A stretch of DNA of 64,000 nt. Origin: Agromyces sp. ISL-38. GTDB taxonomy: Bacteria; Actinomycetota; Actinomycetes; Actinomycetales; Microbacteriaceae. Position 1 is the stretch's first letter. Each line of letters begins with the position of its first letter. The notes under the pieces are model-generated. The model was not told the origin of the DNA, made no database searches, and was given only the letters and a program-made list of their open reading frames with translations. Shown here one piece after another: positions 17,291 to 26,375 of the stretch. The stretch covers positions 150,975-214,974 of the forward strand of contig NZ_JAGGPF010000002.1 in assembly GCF_018613935.1 (NCBI RefSeq). The letters are read 5' to 3'. The position numbers were made by a program, and so were the translations under genes.

Positions 17291-17320
17291 CGGATGCCGC
17301 AGACACCTCCGCGGCATCCG
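17291..17320 (-). terminator. GGATGCC-type hairpin after folD
   Basis: CGGATGCCGC at 17291-17300 pairs perfectly with 17311-17320 around a 10-nt loop, 67 bp past the folD stop. No T-run follows. It belongs to the same hairpin family as those at 29221, 44094 and 53629. Confidence 0.5.
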
Positions 17321-17339
17321 TCCGCATTCCGTGTTCGGT

Positions 17340-17374
17340 TCGTACTTGCAGTTTCACTGCAACTGTAAGTACGA
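17340..17374. promoter_or_regulatory. Second palindrome between folD and fic
   Basis: TCGTACTTGCAGTT (17340-17353) and AACTGTAAGTACGA (17361-17374) pair over 14 bp with one mismatch and a 7-nt spacer. Its outer half-sites match those of the palindrome at 17234-17262, and the centres are about 109 bp apart, so one regulator probably binds both. Confidence 0.62.
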
Positions 17375-17386
17375 GCGCCCGGCTAC

Positions 17387-18271
17387 TTACCGGTGCAGTC
17401 GCTGCTCCGCCGCCTTCACGACGTTGGCGAGCAGCATCGCGCGGGTCATCGGGCCGACGCCGCCGGGATTCGGCGAGAGGTGTCCGGCGACCTCGGCCAC
17501 GCCGGGATCGACGTCGCCCGTGAGCCGGCCCTTGCCCGTGTCCTCGTCTTGCACGCGCGTGATGCCCACGTCGAGCACGGCCGCGCCGGGCTTGACCCAC
17601 TCGGCCTTCACGAGGTGCGGCACGCCGACGGCTGCGACGACGATGTCGGCGCGAGCCACTTCGGTGGGGAGGTCCTGCGTGCGCGAGTGCGTGAGCGTGA
17701 CGGTGGCGTCGAGGCCCTTGCGCGTGAAGAGCAGCCCGAGCGGGCGGCCGACGGTGAGCCCGCGGCCGATCACCGTCACGTGCCGCCCGCGGATCGGCAC
17801 GTCGTAGCGCCGCAGCATCTCGACGATGCCCGCGGGCGTGCACGGCAGCGGCGAGTGCAGCTCTCCCTCGATGCCGAGCACGAGCCGGCCGAGGTTCGTC
17901 GGGTGCAGGCCATCGGCGTCTTTCTCAGGGTCGATGAGCTCGAGCATCGCGTTCTCGTCGTGCCCGGCGGGCAACGGCAGCTGCAAGATGTATCCGGTGA
18001 CCTCGGATGCCGAGTTCAGGTCGCGGATCGCGGCGCGCACGTCGGCCGTGGTCGCCGAGGCCGGCAGGTCGACGCGGATCGACTCGATGCCCACCTCCGC
18101 GCAATCGCGGTGCTTGCCCGCGACATAGGAGCGCGAGCCGGGATCGTCGCCCACGAGGAGCGTGCCGAGCCCGGGCACGACCCCGTGCGCCTTCAGCAAC
18201 TGGATGCGCGAGGCCAGTTCGCCCTTGACGGCTGAGGCGGTCGCCACCCCGTCGAGCGTGATCGCGGTCAT
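17387..18271 (-). CDS. folD: Bifunctional methylenetetrahydrofolate dehydrogenase/cyclohydrolase
   Basis: 294 residues. Interconverts 5,10-methylene-THF and 10-formyl-THF with NADP. FolD motifs are evident: a [14 protein letters not shown] segment near residue 48 holding the catalytic Tyr and Lys, [25 protein letters not shown] near 97-121 (shown in part), [11 protein letters not shown] near 140, and [16 protein letters not shown] near 160 for the nucleotide-binding loop. It follows glyA by 8 bp, so the pair forms a one-carbon operon under the upstream ZTP riboswitch. ATG 18271 is the natural start. Confidence 0.95.
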   Translation of the reverse strand: MTAITLDGVATASAVKGELASRIQLLKAHGVVPGLGTLLVGDDPGSRSYVAGKHRDCAEVGIESIRVDLPASATTADVRAAIRDLNSASEVTGYILQLPLPAGHDENAMLELIDPEKDADGLHPTNLGRLVLGIEGELHSPLPCTPAGIVEMLRRYDVPIRGRHVTVIGRGLTVGRPLGLLFTRKGLDATVTLTHSRTQDLPTEVARADIVVAAVGVPHLVKAEWVKPGAAVLDVGITRVQDEDTGKGRLTGDVDPGVAEVAGHLSPNPGGVGPMTRAMLLANVVKAAEQRLHR

Positions 18272-18279
18272 GATCGCGC

Positions 18280-19569
18280 CTACTGCTCGAGGCCCGGGTA
18301 CAGCGGGAACGCCGCCGTGAGGGCCTCGACGCGCGAGCGGAGCGTCGCGACATCCGCTTCGCCCTTGAGTGCCAGCGCGATGATGTCGGCCACCTCGACG
18401 AACTCGGCGTCGCCGAAGCCGCGGGTTGCGAGCGCCGGGGTGCCGATGCGCAGGCCCGACGTGACCATCGGCGGGCGCGGGTCGAACGGCACCGCGTTGC
18501 GGTTCACGGTGATGAGCGCCTCGTGCAGGAGGTCTTCGGCCTGCTGCCCGTCGATCGGGCTGTTGCGGAGGTCGGCGAGCACGAGGTGCACGTCGGTGCC
18601 ACCGGTGAGCACATCGATGCCGGCAGCGCGCGAGTCGTCGGCGGTGAGCCGCTCGGCGAGGATCTGCGCACCGCGGATGGTGCGCTCCTGGCGGAGCTTG
18701 AAGTCCTCCGATGCCGCGATCTTGAAAGCGGTGGCCTTCGCCGCGATGACGTGCATGAGCGGCCCGCCCTGCTGGCCCGGGAAGACGTTGGAGTTGAGCT
18801 TCTTCGCGAGCTCGGTGTCGCGGGCGACGATGAAGCCCGAGCGGGGGCCGCCGATTGTCTTGTGCACGGTCGATGAGACGACGTCGGCGTGCGGCACCGG
18901 GCTCGGGTGCAGGCCCGCGGCGACGAGGCCCGCGAAGTGCGCCATGTCGACCCAGAGCTTCGCGCCGACCTCGTCGGCGATCTCGCGGAACGCGGCGAAG
19001 TCGAGGTGGCGGGGGTAGGCCGACCACCCCGCGATGAGGACCTGCGGCTTGTGCTCGAGCGCCTTGTCGCGCACGACGTTCATGTCGACGAGGAAGGTCT
19101 CGGGGTCGACGCCGTAGGAGACGGCGTTGTAGAGCTTGCCCGAGAAGTTCAGGCGCATGCCGTGCGTGAGGTGGCCGCCGTGCGCGAGCTCGAGGCCGAG
19201 GATCGTGTCGCCGGGCGTCGCGATCGCGCTCAGCACCGCCGCGTTGGCGGTGGCACCCGAGTGCGGCTGCACGTTGGCGTACTCGGCACCGAAGAGCGAC
19301 TTCGCGCGCTCGATCGCGAGGGACTCGGCGACGTCGACGTACTCGCAACCGCCGTAGTAGCGGCGGCCTGGGTAGCCCTCGGCGTACTTGTTCGTGAGCA
19401 CGGAACCCTGGGACTGCAGCACCGAGACGGGAACGAAGTTCTCGCTCGCGATCATCTCGAGGTAGTTGCGCTGACGCCCGAGTTCGAGCTCGAGAACTTC
19501 AGCGATCTCGGGATCGACCTCGGACAGCGGCGCATTGAAAACGGACTCGGCCAAGACTGGCTCCTTCAT
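18280..19569 (-). CDS. glyA: Serine hydroxymethyltransferase
   Basis: 429 residues, PLP enzyme converting serine and THF to glycine and 5,10-methylene-THF. Hallmarks: [37 protein letters not shown] in the first 85 residues (shown in part), [11 protein letters not shown] near 130, [12 protein letters not shown] near 205, and [13 protein letters not shown] near 233 with the PLP-binding Lys. ATG 19569 was chosen because the frame upstream is the riboswitch leader, not protein. The product feeds directly into FolD, encoded 8 bp downstream. Confidence 0.96.
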   Translation of the reverse strand: MKEPVLAESVFNAPLSEVDPEIAEVLELELGRQRNYLEMIASENFVPVSVLQSQGSVLTNKYAEGYPGRRYYGGCEYVDVAESLAIERAKSLFGAEYANVQPHSGATANAAVLSAIATPGDTILGLELAHGGHLTHGMRLNFSGKLYNAVSYGVDPETFLVDMNVVRDKALEHKPQVLIAGWSAYPRHLDFAAFREIADEVGAKLWVDMAHFAGLVAAGLHPSPVPHADVVSSTVHKTIGGPRSGFIVARDTELAKKLNSNVFPGQQGGPLMHVIAAKATAFKIAASEDFKLRQERTIRGAQILAERLTADDSRAAGIDVLTGGTDVHLVLADLRNSPIDGQQAEDLLHEALITVNRNAVPFDPRPPMVTSGLRIGTPALATRGFGDAEFVEVADIIALALKGEADVATLRSRVEALTAAFPLYPGLEQ

Positions 19570-19627
19570 GACATACGGACCTACGTGGGGTGCTGCCTCG
19601 CGCGCGCCAGCGCCGAGGTATGCGTAC

Positions 19628-19702
19628 CGGCCCAGGCGTGCGGTCGGTCCGTGCCAGTCGCTCCCCGATGGTATCCATCTCAACGCCAGTCGCGACGCTC
19701 GC
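19628..19702 (-). ncRNA. ZTP (pfl) riboswitch upstream of glyA-folD
   Basis: Read on the minus strand, the leader contains GTCGCGACTGGCG (about 19695-19683), a GATGG/CCATC hairpin, then GGGGAGCGAC closing the first stem, a linker, and CACGCCTGGGC ending near 19630. These are the conserved parts of the pfl/ZTP aptamer (CGUGACUGGCG, GGGGAGCG and the CCGCCUGGGC block), in the right order and spacing. ZTP riboswitches sense the purine intermediate ZMP/ZTP, which builds up when 10-formyl-THF is short, and switch on folate one-carbon genes; glyA and folD are classic targets. A CCTCG/CGAGG hairpin follows the aptamer, but the expression platform is not resolved. Confidence 0.88.
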
Positions 19703-19703
19703 A

Positions 19704-19709
19704 AGCATA
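19704..19709 (-). promoter_or_regulatory. -10 box for the glyA-folD leader
   Basis: TATGCT on the minus strand, about 7 nt before the first base of the aptamer stem. No convincing -35 hexamer is seen. Confidence 0.5.
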
Positions 19710-19758
19710 GCAATGGATGCCGCGGGCGGCGGTCTCGCGCTCGCCGTCGGGCGTAACC

Positions 19759-19771
19759 CGGGCTTCGCCCG
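19759..19771. other. Small hairpin in the glyA/repeat-protein intergenic region
   Basis: CGGGC-TTC-GCCCG lies between the glyA promoter and the secreted repeat protein gene. A possible promoter for the latter is TTGAAC at 19795-19800 with a weak CAGACT at 19818. The rest of this 305-bp region is the riboswitch leader. Confidence 0.3.
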
Positions 19772-19874
19772 CGTTTAACCCCATGAACGGGGGATTGAAC
19801 TGGTCTTCTCGACACAACAGACTTCGGGCGGGCACAAGTGGCGTACCCGAGCGTCGCAGTCCCCGGAGGTTTTC

Positions 19875-22800
19875 ATGCGCGCTTCCAGCGGCAATTCGAC
19901 GAGACGAGTTCGTATTCGCGAGGGCCGCACGCGCGGCTGGCTCTCCGTGATCGCGTCGGGAGCGGTTGTGGCGGCGATGCTCAGTGCAGCGCCCGCCTTC
20001 GGGTCGAGCGTGACGAGTGCGACCTTTACCGGCGGCACCGGTACCGTCTCGTCGGGCGGCACGACATACGCAAAGCAGGGTGGTGCGCTCACCCTCACGG
20101 TCGTCACGAGCAACGACACCAGGTGTGTGGATGTCGCCGGCGCGTTCACCGCGCACGACCAATCTGTCGCGACAAGGACGAGCTGGACCTTCACGACGAC
20201 GGCCGGTGCGGGCGATGGCGCCCAGGCAGTGACCGTGTCTGCCTCGCCCAACGTGAGCCCACAGGGGAAATGCACCGGCCAAACCAATTCTTTGCAGGCA
20301 TCGTTCACGCTCGACAACACCGGGCCTGTCGTGACCGCAGCCCTGTCACCCGCAGCAAATGCCGCGGGCTGGAATAGGGCCAACGTCGGCCTGGCCTGGT
20401 CGGCAACGGACGCCGGCTCAGGAATCGGCTCCGGCCCCACCCCCGCTTCGGACAGCGTGAACGCGAACACGAGCACCTCTGGAGTCACGAAGAACGCCAC
20501 GGCGACAGACAGGCTGGGCAACAGCGGCACCGGCGCGGCGGTCGTCAAGCTCGACAAGGCGAATCCGACCATCACTGGAAGCGCTGCTCCAGCCGCGAAC
20601 GCCGCAGGCTGGAACAACTCCAACGTCACGGTCTCGCTCATCTGCGCGGATGCGCTCTCCGGCATCAAGTCCTGCACTGGTGGCGGCACGGTTGTGCTCT
20701 CGACCGAGGGAGCGAACCAGTCGGTTGCCGGAACCGCGGTGGACAACGCGGACAACTCTGCGAGCGCCGGTGTCTCAGGCATCAGCATCGACAAGACTGC
20801 GCCGACCCTGACAGGCACGCCGACCACGTCGGCCAACGGAAACGGCTGGTACAAGGGCGATGTCGCGATCGGATGGTCCGGGGTCGATGCGCTGTCCGGG
20901 ATCGACCCGTCGACGCAGCCCGCCAATGGCCTGATCACCGGTGAGGGCAGCGCGCTGACCACGAGCGCCTCGATTGCGGACAAGGCCGGGAACACGACGA
21001 CGGCGTCGAGTGTGCCGGTGAGTGTGGATCGGACGCCTCCGGTGACGGGAGTGAGCGGGTCGTCGAATAGTTGGACGAATGAGAGTGTGACGGTGGTGTT
21101 GTCGCCGTCCGACAATTTGTCCGGAGTTGCGTCGACCTCGTATGCAGTCGATGGCGGAGCTGTGCAGAGCGGGACGAGCGTGACGCTGTCGAGCGAGGGA
21201 GATCACTCGATCTCGTTCTTCAGCACGGATGGGGCGGGCAACGTTGAGGTCGCGCAAACGGCCCATGTGAAGATCGACAAGACGGCGCCGTCGATCGGTC
21301 ACTCGTTCACGCCGTTGACGTATTCGGATGGTGCGTGGTCGAACGAGGATGTGACGGTCACGTTCGCGTGTGTTGACGCTGGTTCCGGTGTTGCGTCGTG
21401 CACGACTCCGGTGACGAAGTCGTCCGAGGGTCTTTCTCAGCAGGTGACGGGCACCGCGACCGACAACGCGGGGAACTCCGCGTCGGACACGGCCGTGGTG
21501 AGTATCGACAAGACCGCGCCGACGATCTCGGCTTCGGCTGATCGGGCGGCCAACGGTGCCGGTTGGTATCGGGATGACGTGACGGTGAGCTTCTCCGCGA
21601 ACGATGCCCTGTCGGGTCTTGCGTCCACGTCGCCCGCCCAAGTCGTGGGCGAGGGTGCGAACCAGTCGGCGACCGGTACCGCGACGGATGCGGCTGGGAA
21701 CAGCGCGAGTGCCGGGGTGTCGGGGATCAACGTCGACACGACGGCGCCGGTCCTCACCGGGGTGTTCTCACCTGGTTGGCATACCGATGATGTGACGGTG
21801 CTCTGGTCATGCACGGATGCGATGTCTGGGGTTGCAGCGGGGCCGGTGGATGACACGGTCACGGGTGAGGGCGGCAACCTGTCGTCGTCGGCCACGTGCA
21901 CGGATGTCGCCGGGAACACAGCGAGCACGACGGTGGACGGCATCCAGATCGACCGCACGGCACCGACGACCACCGCGACGGTTCCCGACCCGCTCGCGAG
22001 CGGTTGGTATGCCGATGCAGTCCTGGTCACGCTGACCGGACACGACACGCTCTCCGGCGTTGCGGCGACGCATTACACCGTCGACGGCGGTACGGCCCAG
22101 CTCTACGCCGGCGCCTTCTCGTTCAGCCAGAAGGGCACGCACACCATCGCATTCTGGAGCACGGATGCCGCCGGCAACACCGAAGACACGACCGTCAACA
22201 GCATCACGCTCAAGATCGACGACGCCCCGCCGGTGACGACGGTGATCAACCCGATCTCGCCGGCGAGTGGCTGGTTCGTCACGAGCGGCATCTCGGTTGC
22301 GTTCGACGCGAATGATGCGGAGTCCGGCATCGCGACGACCTTTTACCAGATCGACGGTGGCGATGCGCAGACGTACGGCGAGCCGTTCACCGCCGACCTC
22401 TCAACGGGGAGCCACACCATCACGTACTGGAGCGTCGACCTCGCCGGAAATGCCGAGGCGAAGCAGACCACGATCGTGAATGTCGACGATGTTGCGCCAT
22501 CCATCGTCGGCGTTGCCTCACCGGCGGCGAACGGTTTCGGCTGGAACAACACGGACGTCGACGTTGCCTTCACGTGCACCGACGCCGAGTCCGGAGTCGC
22601 CGGTTGCGGCCCTGATGGAACCGTCAGCACCGAGGGAGAGAACCAGCAGGTCCAGGGCGACACGCAGGACGTCGCCGGCAACGCGAACTCGACGACCGTC
22701 GACCACATCAACATCGACAAGACCGCGCCGACCCTCGTCGGCGCGGCGATCACCGATGCCAATGGCGCCGGCTGGTACAACGGCGATGTCACGGTCGAGT

Positions 22801-24533
22801 GGACGGGGAACGACGCACTCTCGGGCATCGACCCGTCGACGCAACCGGCCGACAGCACGATCAGCGGCGAGGGCAATGACCTGGGCGCCTCAGCCAGCAT
22901 CTTCGACAAGGCGGGGAACAAGAAGACGGCATCGGTGAGCGGAATCAACATCGACCGCACCGCGCCTCATGTCGAGGGCGGTCCGACGACGGCTCCGAAT
23001 GCTGCCGGCTGGTACCGCGACCAGGTCGTGCTGGACTTCACCTGCACGGATGCACTGTCCGGGGTGGCGTCCTGCCCGACCAGCGAGGTGATCGCCGGCG
23101 ACGGCGCCGACCAGGCCGTCACCAGCGACCCGGCCAGCGACAAGGCGGGCAACCTCAGCGCGGGCAAGACCGTGGGCGGCATCAACATCGATGGATCCGC
23201 CCCGAGCACGACGGCCGACAACCAGTGCACGAAGACCAACGGATGGTGCACGGGTTCGAGCGCCAACGTCGTGTTGAGCGCCACCGATCAAGCCGGACTA
23301 TCCGGTGTCAAGGAGCTCCACTACAGGATCGACGGCGGTGCAGAACAGGTAGCGGCAGGTGCCACCAAGACAGTCAGCGTCCCGCTCGACGGCAGCGGCG
23401 CCGGCACCGTGCACTACTGGGCGGTCGATATCGCAGGCAACTCGGAGGCTGCGAACGCCGTGGCTCTCAAGTGGGACAACATCGCCCCGATGGTCACTCA
23501 CTCCCTGTCGCCCGTGCCCAACGCGAACGACTGGAACAAGAGTGACGTCACGGTGACCTTCGATGCCAACGACGACGATGCGGGATCCGGTATTGCAGAG
23601 GTGACAACCCCCGTGACGGTGTCCACCGAGACGGACGGGCAGGTCATCGTCGGTTCGGCGACGGACACCGCAGGCAACATCGGAACCGACCCGGTCACCG
23701 TCAAGCTCGACAAAACGGCGCCGACCATCAGCGGTGCGATCGTCAGTGGCACCCAGGGCACCAACGGTTGGTACGTGGGACCTGTGACGGTTCACTTCAC
23801 CTGCGCCGATGGCCGCTCCGGTGTGGCCACCTGCCCCGACAACGTGATCCTCACCGCCAACGGTGCGAATTCGGCCAGCGGAACGGTGACAGACAAGGCA
23901 GGGAACACCGCAGTTGCGACGGTATCCGGGATCAACATCGACACGGAGGCGCCCACCATCACGGGCGTCAACGTGGCCGGTGGTCTCTACACGCTCGGTG
24001 CCGTACCGGCAGCGGCCTGCGCTGCCGACGACAGCTTCTCCGGCCTGGGCGGATCGTGCGTGGTCACGATCACCGGAGGAACACCCAACGGCGTCGGTAC
24101 CTTCTCCTACACCGCGAGGGCGACGGACAACGCCGGCAACGTGGAAACGGCATCGGGCGGCTACCGGGTGATCTACCGGTTCGACGGATGCCTGCAGCCG
24201 ATCAATGACACCGCTCACCAGGTCGGCACATCGACGAGCATCTTCAAGGGCGGCAGCACCATCCCGGTCAAGTTCCAGCTCAAGAATGCGAGCGGCACAC
24301 TCGTGCAAGCGAATACCGCACCGGTGTGGCTGACCCCCGCCAAGGGTGCCTCGATGAGCCTGCGGGTCGACGAGTCGCTGTACGCGGTGACGGCCGACAG
24401 CGGCAGCACCTACCGGGTCGAGGGAGCCCAGTACGGATACAACTGGAAGACACCGTCCGGCGGCTACTACTATCGCGTCGGCGTCACCCTGGATGACGGA
24501 CAGACCTACTACGTCAGCATCGGACTGCATTAA
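19875..24533 (+). CDS. Giant secreted Ig-like repeat protein with PxKF C-terminal domain
   Basis: 1552 residues. GGAGG lies 6 nt before ATG 19875. A signal peptide covers residues 1-43 (hydrophobic VIASGAVVAAMLSAAPAFG). About fifteen modules of 75-95 residues follow from residue 145, each opening with a (I/V)D(K/R)TAP-like boundary and containing GW(Y/N)..DV(T/A)V..(C/S).D..SG(I/V) and ATD.AGN.A motifs. Some modules (Y.VDGG, HTI.FWSTD.AGN) match OmpL47-type beta-barrel-associated repeats. The C-terminal 110 residues contain the IPVKFQLKN element of PxKF domains. No sortase motif or membrane anchor is seen. Likely a surface or matrix protein; partner unknown. Codon use shifts to G/T-ended codons around 21000-21850. 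Confidence 0.85.
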   Translation: MRASSGNSTRRVRIREGRTRGWLSVIASGAVVAAMLSAAPAFGSSVTSATFTGGTGTVSSGGTTYAKQGGALTLTVVTSNDTRCVDVAGAFTAHDQSVATRTSWTFTTTAGAGDGAQAVTVSASPNVSPQGKCTGQTNSLQASFTLDNTGPVVTAALSPAANAAGWNRANVGLAWSATDAGSGIGSGPTPASDSVNANTSTSGVTKNATATDRLGNSGTGAAVVKLDKANPTITGSAAPAANAAGWNNSNVTVSLICADALSGIKSCTGGGTVVLSTEGANQSVAGTAVDNADNSASAGVSGISIDKTAPTLTGTPTTSANGNGWYKGDVAIGWSGVDALSGIDPSTQPANGLITGEGSALTTSASIADKAGNTTTASSVPVSVDRTPPVTGVSGSSNSWTNESVTVVLSPSDNLSGVASTSYAVDGGAVQSGTSVTLSSEGDHSISFFSTDGAGNVEVAQTAHVKIDKTAPSIGHSFTPLTYSDGAWSNEDVTVTFACVDAGSGVASCTTPVTKSSEGLSQQVTGTATDNAGNSASDTAVVSIDKTAPTISASADRAANGAGWYRDDVTVSFSANDALSGLASTSPAQVVGEGANQSATGTATDAAGNSASAGVSGINVDTTAPVLTGVFSPGWHTDDVTVLWSCTDAMSGVAAGPVDDTVTGEGGNLSSSATCTDVAGNTASTTVDGIQIDRTAPTTTATVPDPLASGWYADAVLVTLTGHDTLSGVAATHYTVDGGTAQLYAGAFSFSQKGTHTIAFWSTDAAGNTEDTTVNSITLKIDDAPPVTTVINPISPASGWFVTSGISVAFDANDAESGIATTFYQIDGGDAQTYGEPFTADLSTGSHTITYWSVDLAGNAEAKQTTIVNVDDVAPSIVGVASPAANGFGWNNTDVDVAFTCTDAESGVAGCGPDGTVSTEGENQQVQGDTQDVAGNANSTTVDHINIDKTAPTLVGAAITDANGAGWYNGDVTVEWTGNDALSGIDPSTQPADSTISGEGNDLGASASIFDKAGNKKTASVSGINIDRTAPHVEGGPTTAPNAAGWYRDQVVLDFTCTDALSGVASCPTSEVIAGDGADQAVTSDPASDKAGNLSAGKTVGGINIDGSAPSTTADNQCTKTNGWCTGSSANVVLSATDQAGLSGVKELHYRIDGGAEQVAAGATKTVSVPLDGSGAGTVHYWAVDIAGNSEAANAVALKWDNIAPMVTHSLSPVPNANDWNKSDVTVTFDANDDDAGSGIAEVTTPVTVSTETDGQVIVGSATDTAGNIGTDPVTVKLDKTAPTISGAIVSGTQGTNGWYVGPVTVHFTCADGRSGVATCPDNVILTANGANSASGTVTDKAGNTAVATVSGINIDTEAPTITGVNVAGGLYTLGAVPAAACAADDSFSGLGGSCVVTITGGTPNGVGTFSYTARATDNAGNVETASGGYRVIYRFDGCLQPINDTAHQVGTSTSIFKGGSTIPVKFQLKNASGTLVQANTAPVWLTPAKGASMSLRVDESLYAVTADSGSTYRVEGAQYGYNWKTPSGGYYYRVGVTLDDGQTYYVSIGLH
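20309..24165 (+). repeat. Coding array of about fifteen Ig-like modules
   Basis: Boundaries carrying D-x-x-x-P (for example IDKTAPT, VDRTPPV, IDDAPPV, VDDVAPS, WDNIAPM) recur every 225-285 bp. The modules are divergent in DNA sequence, so the array is old or diversified, but individual pairs such as those around 20800-20990 and 22730-22950 are closely similar (ANG.GWY.GDV....G.DALSGIDPSTQPA). Confidence 0.75.
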
Positions 24534-24575
24534 CAGGGTTCGAGGTGGCCCGGAGACATCGGTTCGGATCGAAGT

Positions 24576-24601
24576 CGCGAACAGCGTGCGGCGCGTTCGC
24601 G
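24576..24601 (+). terminator. Hairpin after the secreted repeat protein gene
   Basis: CGCGAAC (24576-24582) and GTTCGCG (24595-24601) pair perfectly around a 12-nt loop, 43 bp past the stop. No T-run follows. Confidence 0.35.
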
Positions 24602-24656
24602 GCGTCAGCCGCCTTCCTTGAGCCGTGCCTGCGTGTGGCAGGATGGTCCCCACACC

Positions 24657-26351
24657 ATGTTTGTTAGGGTTCCTGTCTTACTCCTTTTCGCTGCACTCGT
24701 CATGGTCGCGGCGAGCGCGTGCACTTCGACCCAAGAGAACGGAGACGCCATGGCCGGCATCATCCCCGCGCCCGTGTCGCTCGAGCTGCGCGACGACGCC
24801 ACGCCGTTCCGCCTCACCGAGAGCTCCCGCCTCGTCGCGAGCGGCGAAGGCGCGGCGGCCGTCGCCGAGACGTTCGCCGGGCTCGCCCGGGCGGCCACGG
24901 GCTTCGAGCTGCCGGTCGTGGGAGGCGCGGCCGGGGCATCCGACCTCGAGTTCGTCGTCGGGATCGGTTCAGTGCCGGGTCGCGCCATCGAGGGCTATGC
25001 GCTCGAGTCGGGCGCCGACGGCGTGCGCCTTGCCGCCGACACGGCCGAGGGCCTGTTCCGGGGCACGCAGACGCTGCGGCAGCTCCTCCCTGCCGAGATC
25101 GAGCGGGCGGATGCCGCGCGCGCGCCGGCGAGCGGATGGACCGTGCCGGCGGCATCCGTCGCCGACGCCCCTCGCTTCGCCTACCGCGGCGCGATGCTCG
25201 ACGTCGCCCGTCATTTCTTCGCCGTCGACGACGTGCTCGACCTCGTCGACCGGCTGGCCCTGCTGAAGCTCAACGCGCTGCACCTGCACCTCACCGACGA
25301 CCAGGGCTGGCGCATCGAGATCGAGTCGTGGCCCGAGCTCACCGGCATCGGCGCGTCGACCTCGGTCGACGGCCACGGCGGCGGCTTCTACACGAAGGAC
25401 GACTACCGCCGCATCGTCGAGTACGCGGCCGCGCGGTTCATCACGATCGTGCCCGAGATCGACCTGCCCGGCCACACGAACGCCGCGCTCAGCGCCTACC
25501 CCGAGCTGAACTGCGACGGCGTCGCCCCGCCGCCCTACGAGGGCACCGAGGTCGGATTCTCGTCGCTCTGCGCCTCACCCGAGCGCGAGGAGGCGACCGA
25601 TCGGTTCCTCGCCGACATCACACGCGAGGTTGCCGAGATCACGCCCGGGCCGTGGCTGCACCTCGGCGGCGATGAGTCGCTCGCGACCTCCGAGGCGGAC
25701 TTCCGAGACCTCGTGCGGCGGATGACGCGGGCCGGCGCCGCGACCGGCAAGACGATCATCGGATGGCACGAGATGGGGGCCTGCCGGGAACTGCGCGCCG
25801 GCACGATCGGTCAGTACTGGAGCTTCGTCGAGCCCGCGGGCGACGCCGTCTCGCTGACGAAGTCGTTCGTCGGGCAGGGCGGACGCGTCATCCTCTCCCC
25901 CGCCGATGTCGCCTATCTCGACATGAAGTACCCCGACGATCCCGAGGGGCCGCTCGGTGCCGTGCTCGGCCTCGACTGGGCGAAGGGCCCGACGAGCCTC
26001 GAGGAGGCGTACGGGTGGGAGCCCGTCGGCATCGTGCCGGGCATCGGCGAGTCCGACATCCTCGGCATCGAGGCTCCGTTGTGGACCGAGACGATCGCCA
26101 CGGTGCCCGAGCTCGAGTTCATGGTGTTCCCCCGCGTCGCCGCGATCGCGGAGATCGCGTGGTCGCCGTCGGTGGCGGCCGGCGGTTCCCGCTCTGAAGT
26201 GGACTTCGCCGCTCGCCTCGCCGCGCTCGGCACGCACCTCGACACGCTCGGCGTCTCGTACCACCGGGTGGCCGGGGTGCCGTGGGCACGGCCGCTCCGA
26301 ACCGGGGACGTTCCCCGCTTTCTCCCGATGACCCCGCATATACTCACCTGA
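24657..26351 (+). CDS. GH20 beta-N-acetylhexosaminidase, probable lipoprotein
   Basis: 564 residues from ATG 24657. The N terminus (MFVRVPVLLLFAALVMVAAS followed by AC) is a lipoprotein signal with a weak lipobox ending at Cys. A GH20b alpha/beta domain spans about 28-155, then the GH20 barrel: HLHLTDDQGWRIEIE near 207 and the catalytic Asp-Glu in LHLGGDES near 334. The family removes terminal beta-GlcNAc or GalNAc by substrate-assisted catalysis. GTGTGG/CCACAC arms lie directly before the start, and the first codons include TTTGTTAG, a half-site like the ROK operator at 51929. It is followed by a second GH20 gene 24 bp downstream. Confidence 0.9.
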   Translation: MFVRVPVLLLFAALVMVAASACTSTQENGDAMAGIIPAPVSLELRDDATPFRLTESSRLVASGEGAAAVAETFAGLARAATGFELPVVGGAAGASDLEFVVGIGSVPGRAIEGYALESGADGVRLAADTAEGLFRGTQTLRQLLPAEIERADAARAPASGWTVPAASVADAPRFAYRGAMLDVARHFFAVDDVLDLVDRLALLKLNALHLHLTDDQGWRIEIESWPELTGIGASTSVDGHGGGFYTKDDYRRIVEYAAARFITIVPEIDLPGHTNAALSAYPELNCDGVAPPPYEGTEVGFSSLCASPEREEATDRFLADITREVAEITPGPWLHLGGDESLATSEADFRDLVRRMTRAGAATGKTIIGWHEMGACRELRAGTIGQYWSFVEPAGDAVSLTKSFVGQGGRVILSPADVAYLDMKYPDDPEGPLGAVLGLDWAKGPTSLEEAYGWEPVGIVPGIGESDILGIEAPLWTETIATVPELEFMVFPRVAAIAEIAWSPSVAAGGSRSEVDFAARLAALGTHLDTLGVSYHRVAGVPWARPLRTGDVPRFLPMTPHILT

Positions 26352-26375
26352 CACCATCGAGGGGAACTGAACACG

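Noticed and set aside
19741..19874. A second riboswitch before the secreted repeat protein
   Set aside because: Two small hairpins are present, but none of the conserved cores I know (c-di-GMP, c-di-AMP, SAM, cobalamin, TPP) can be recognised.
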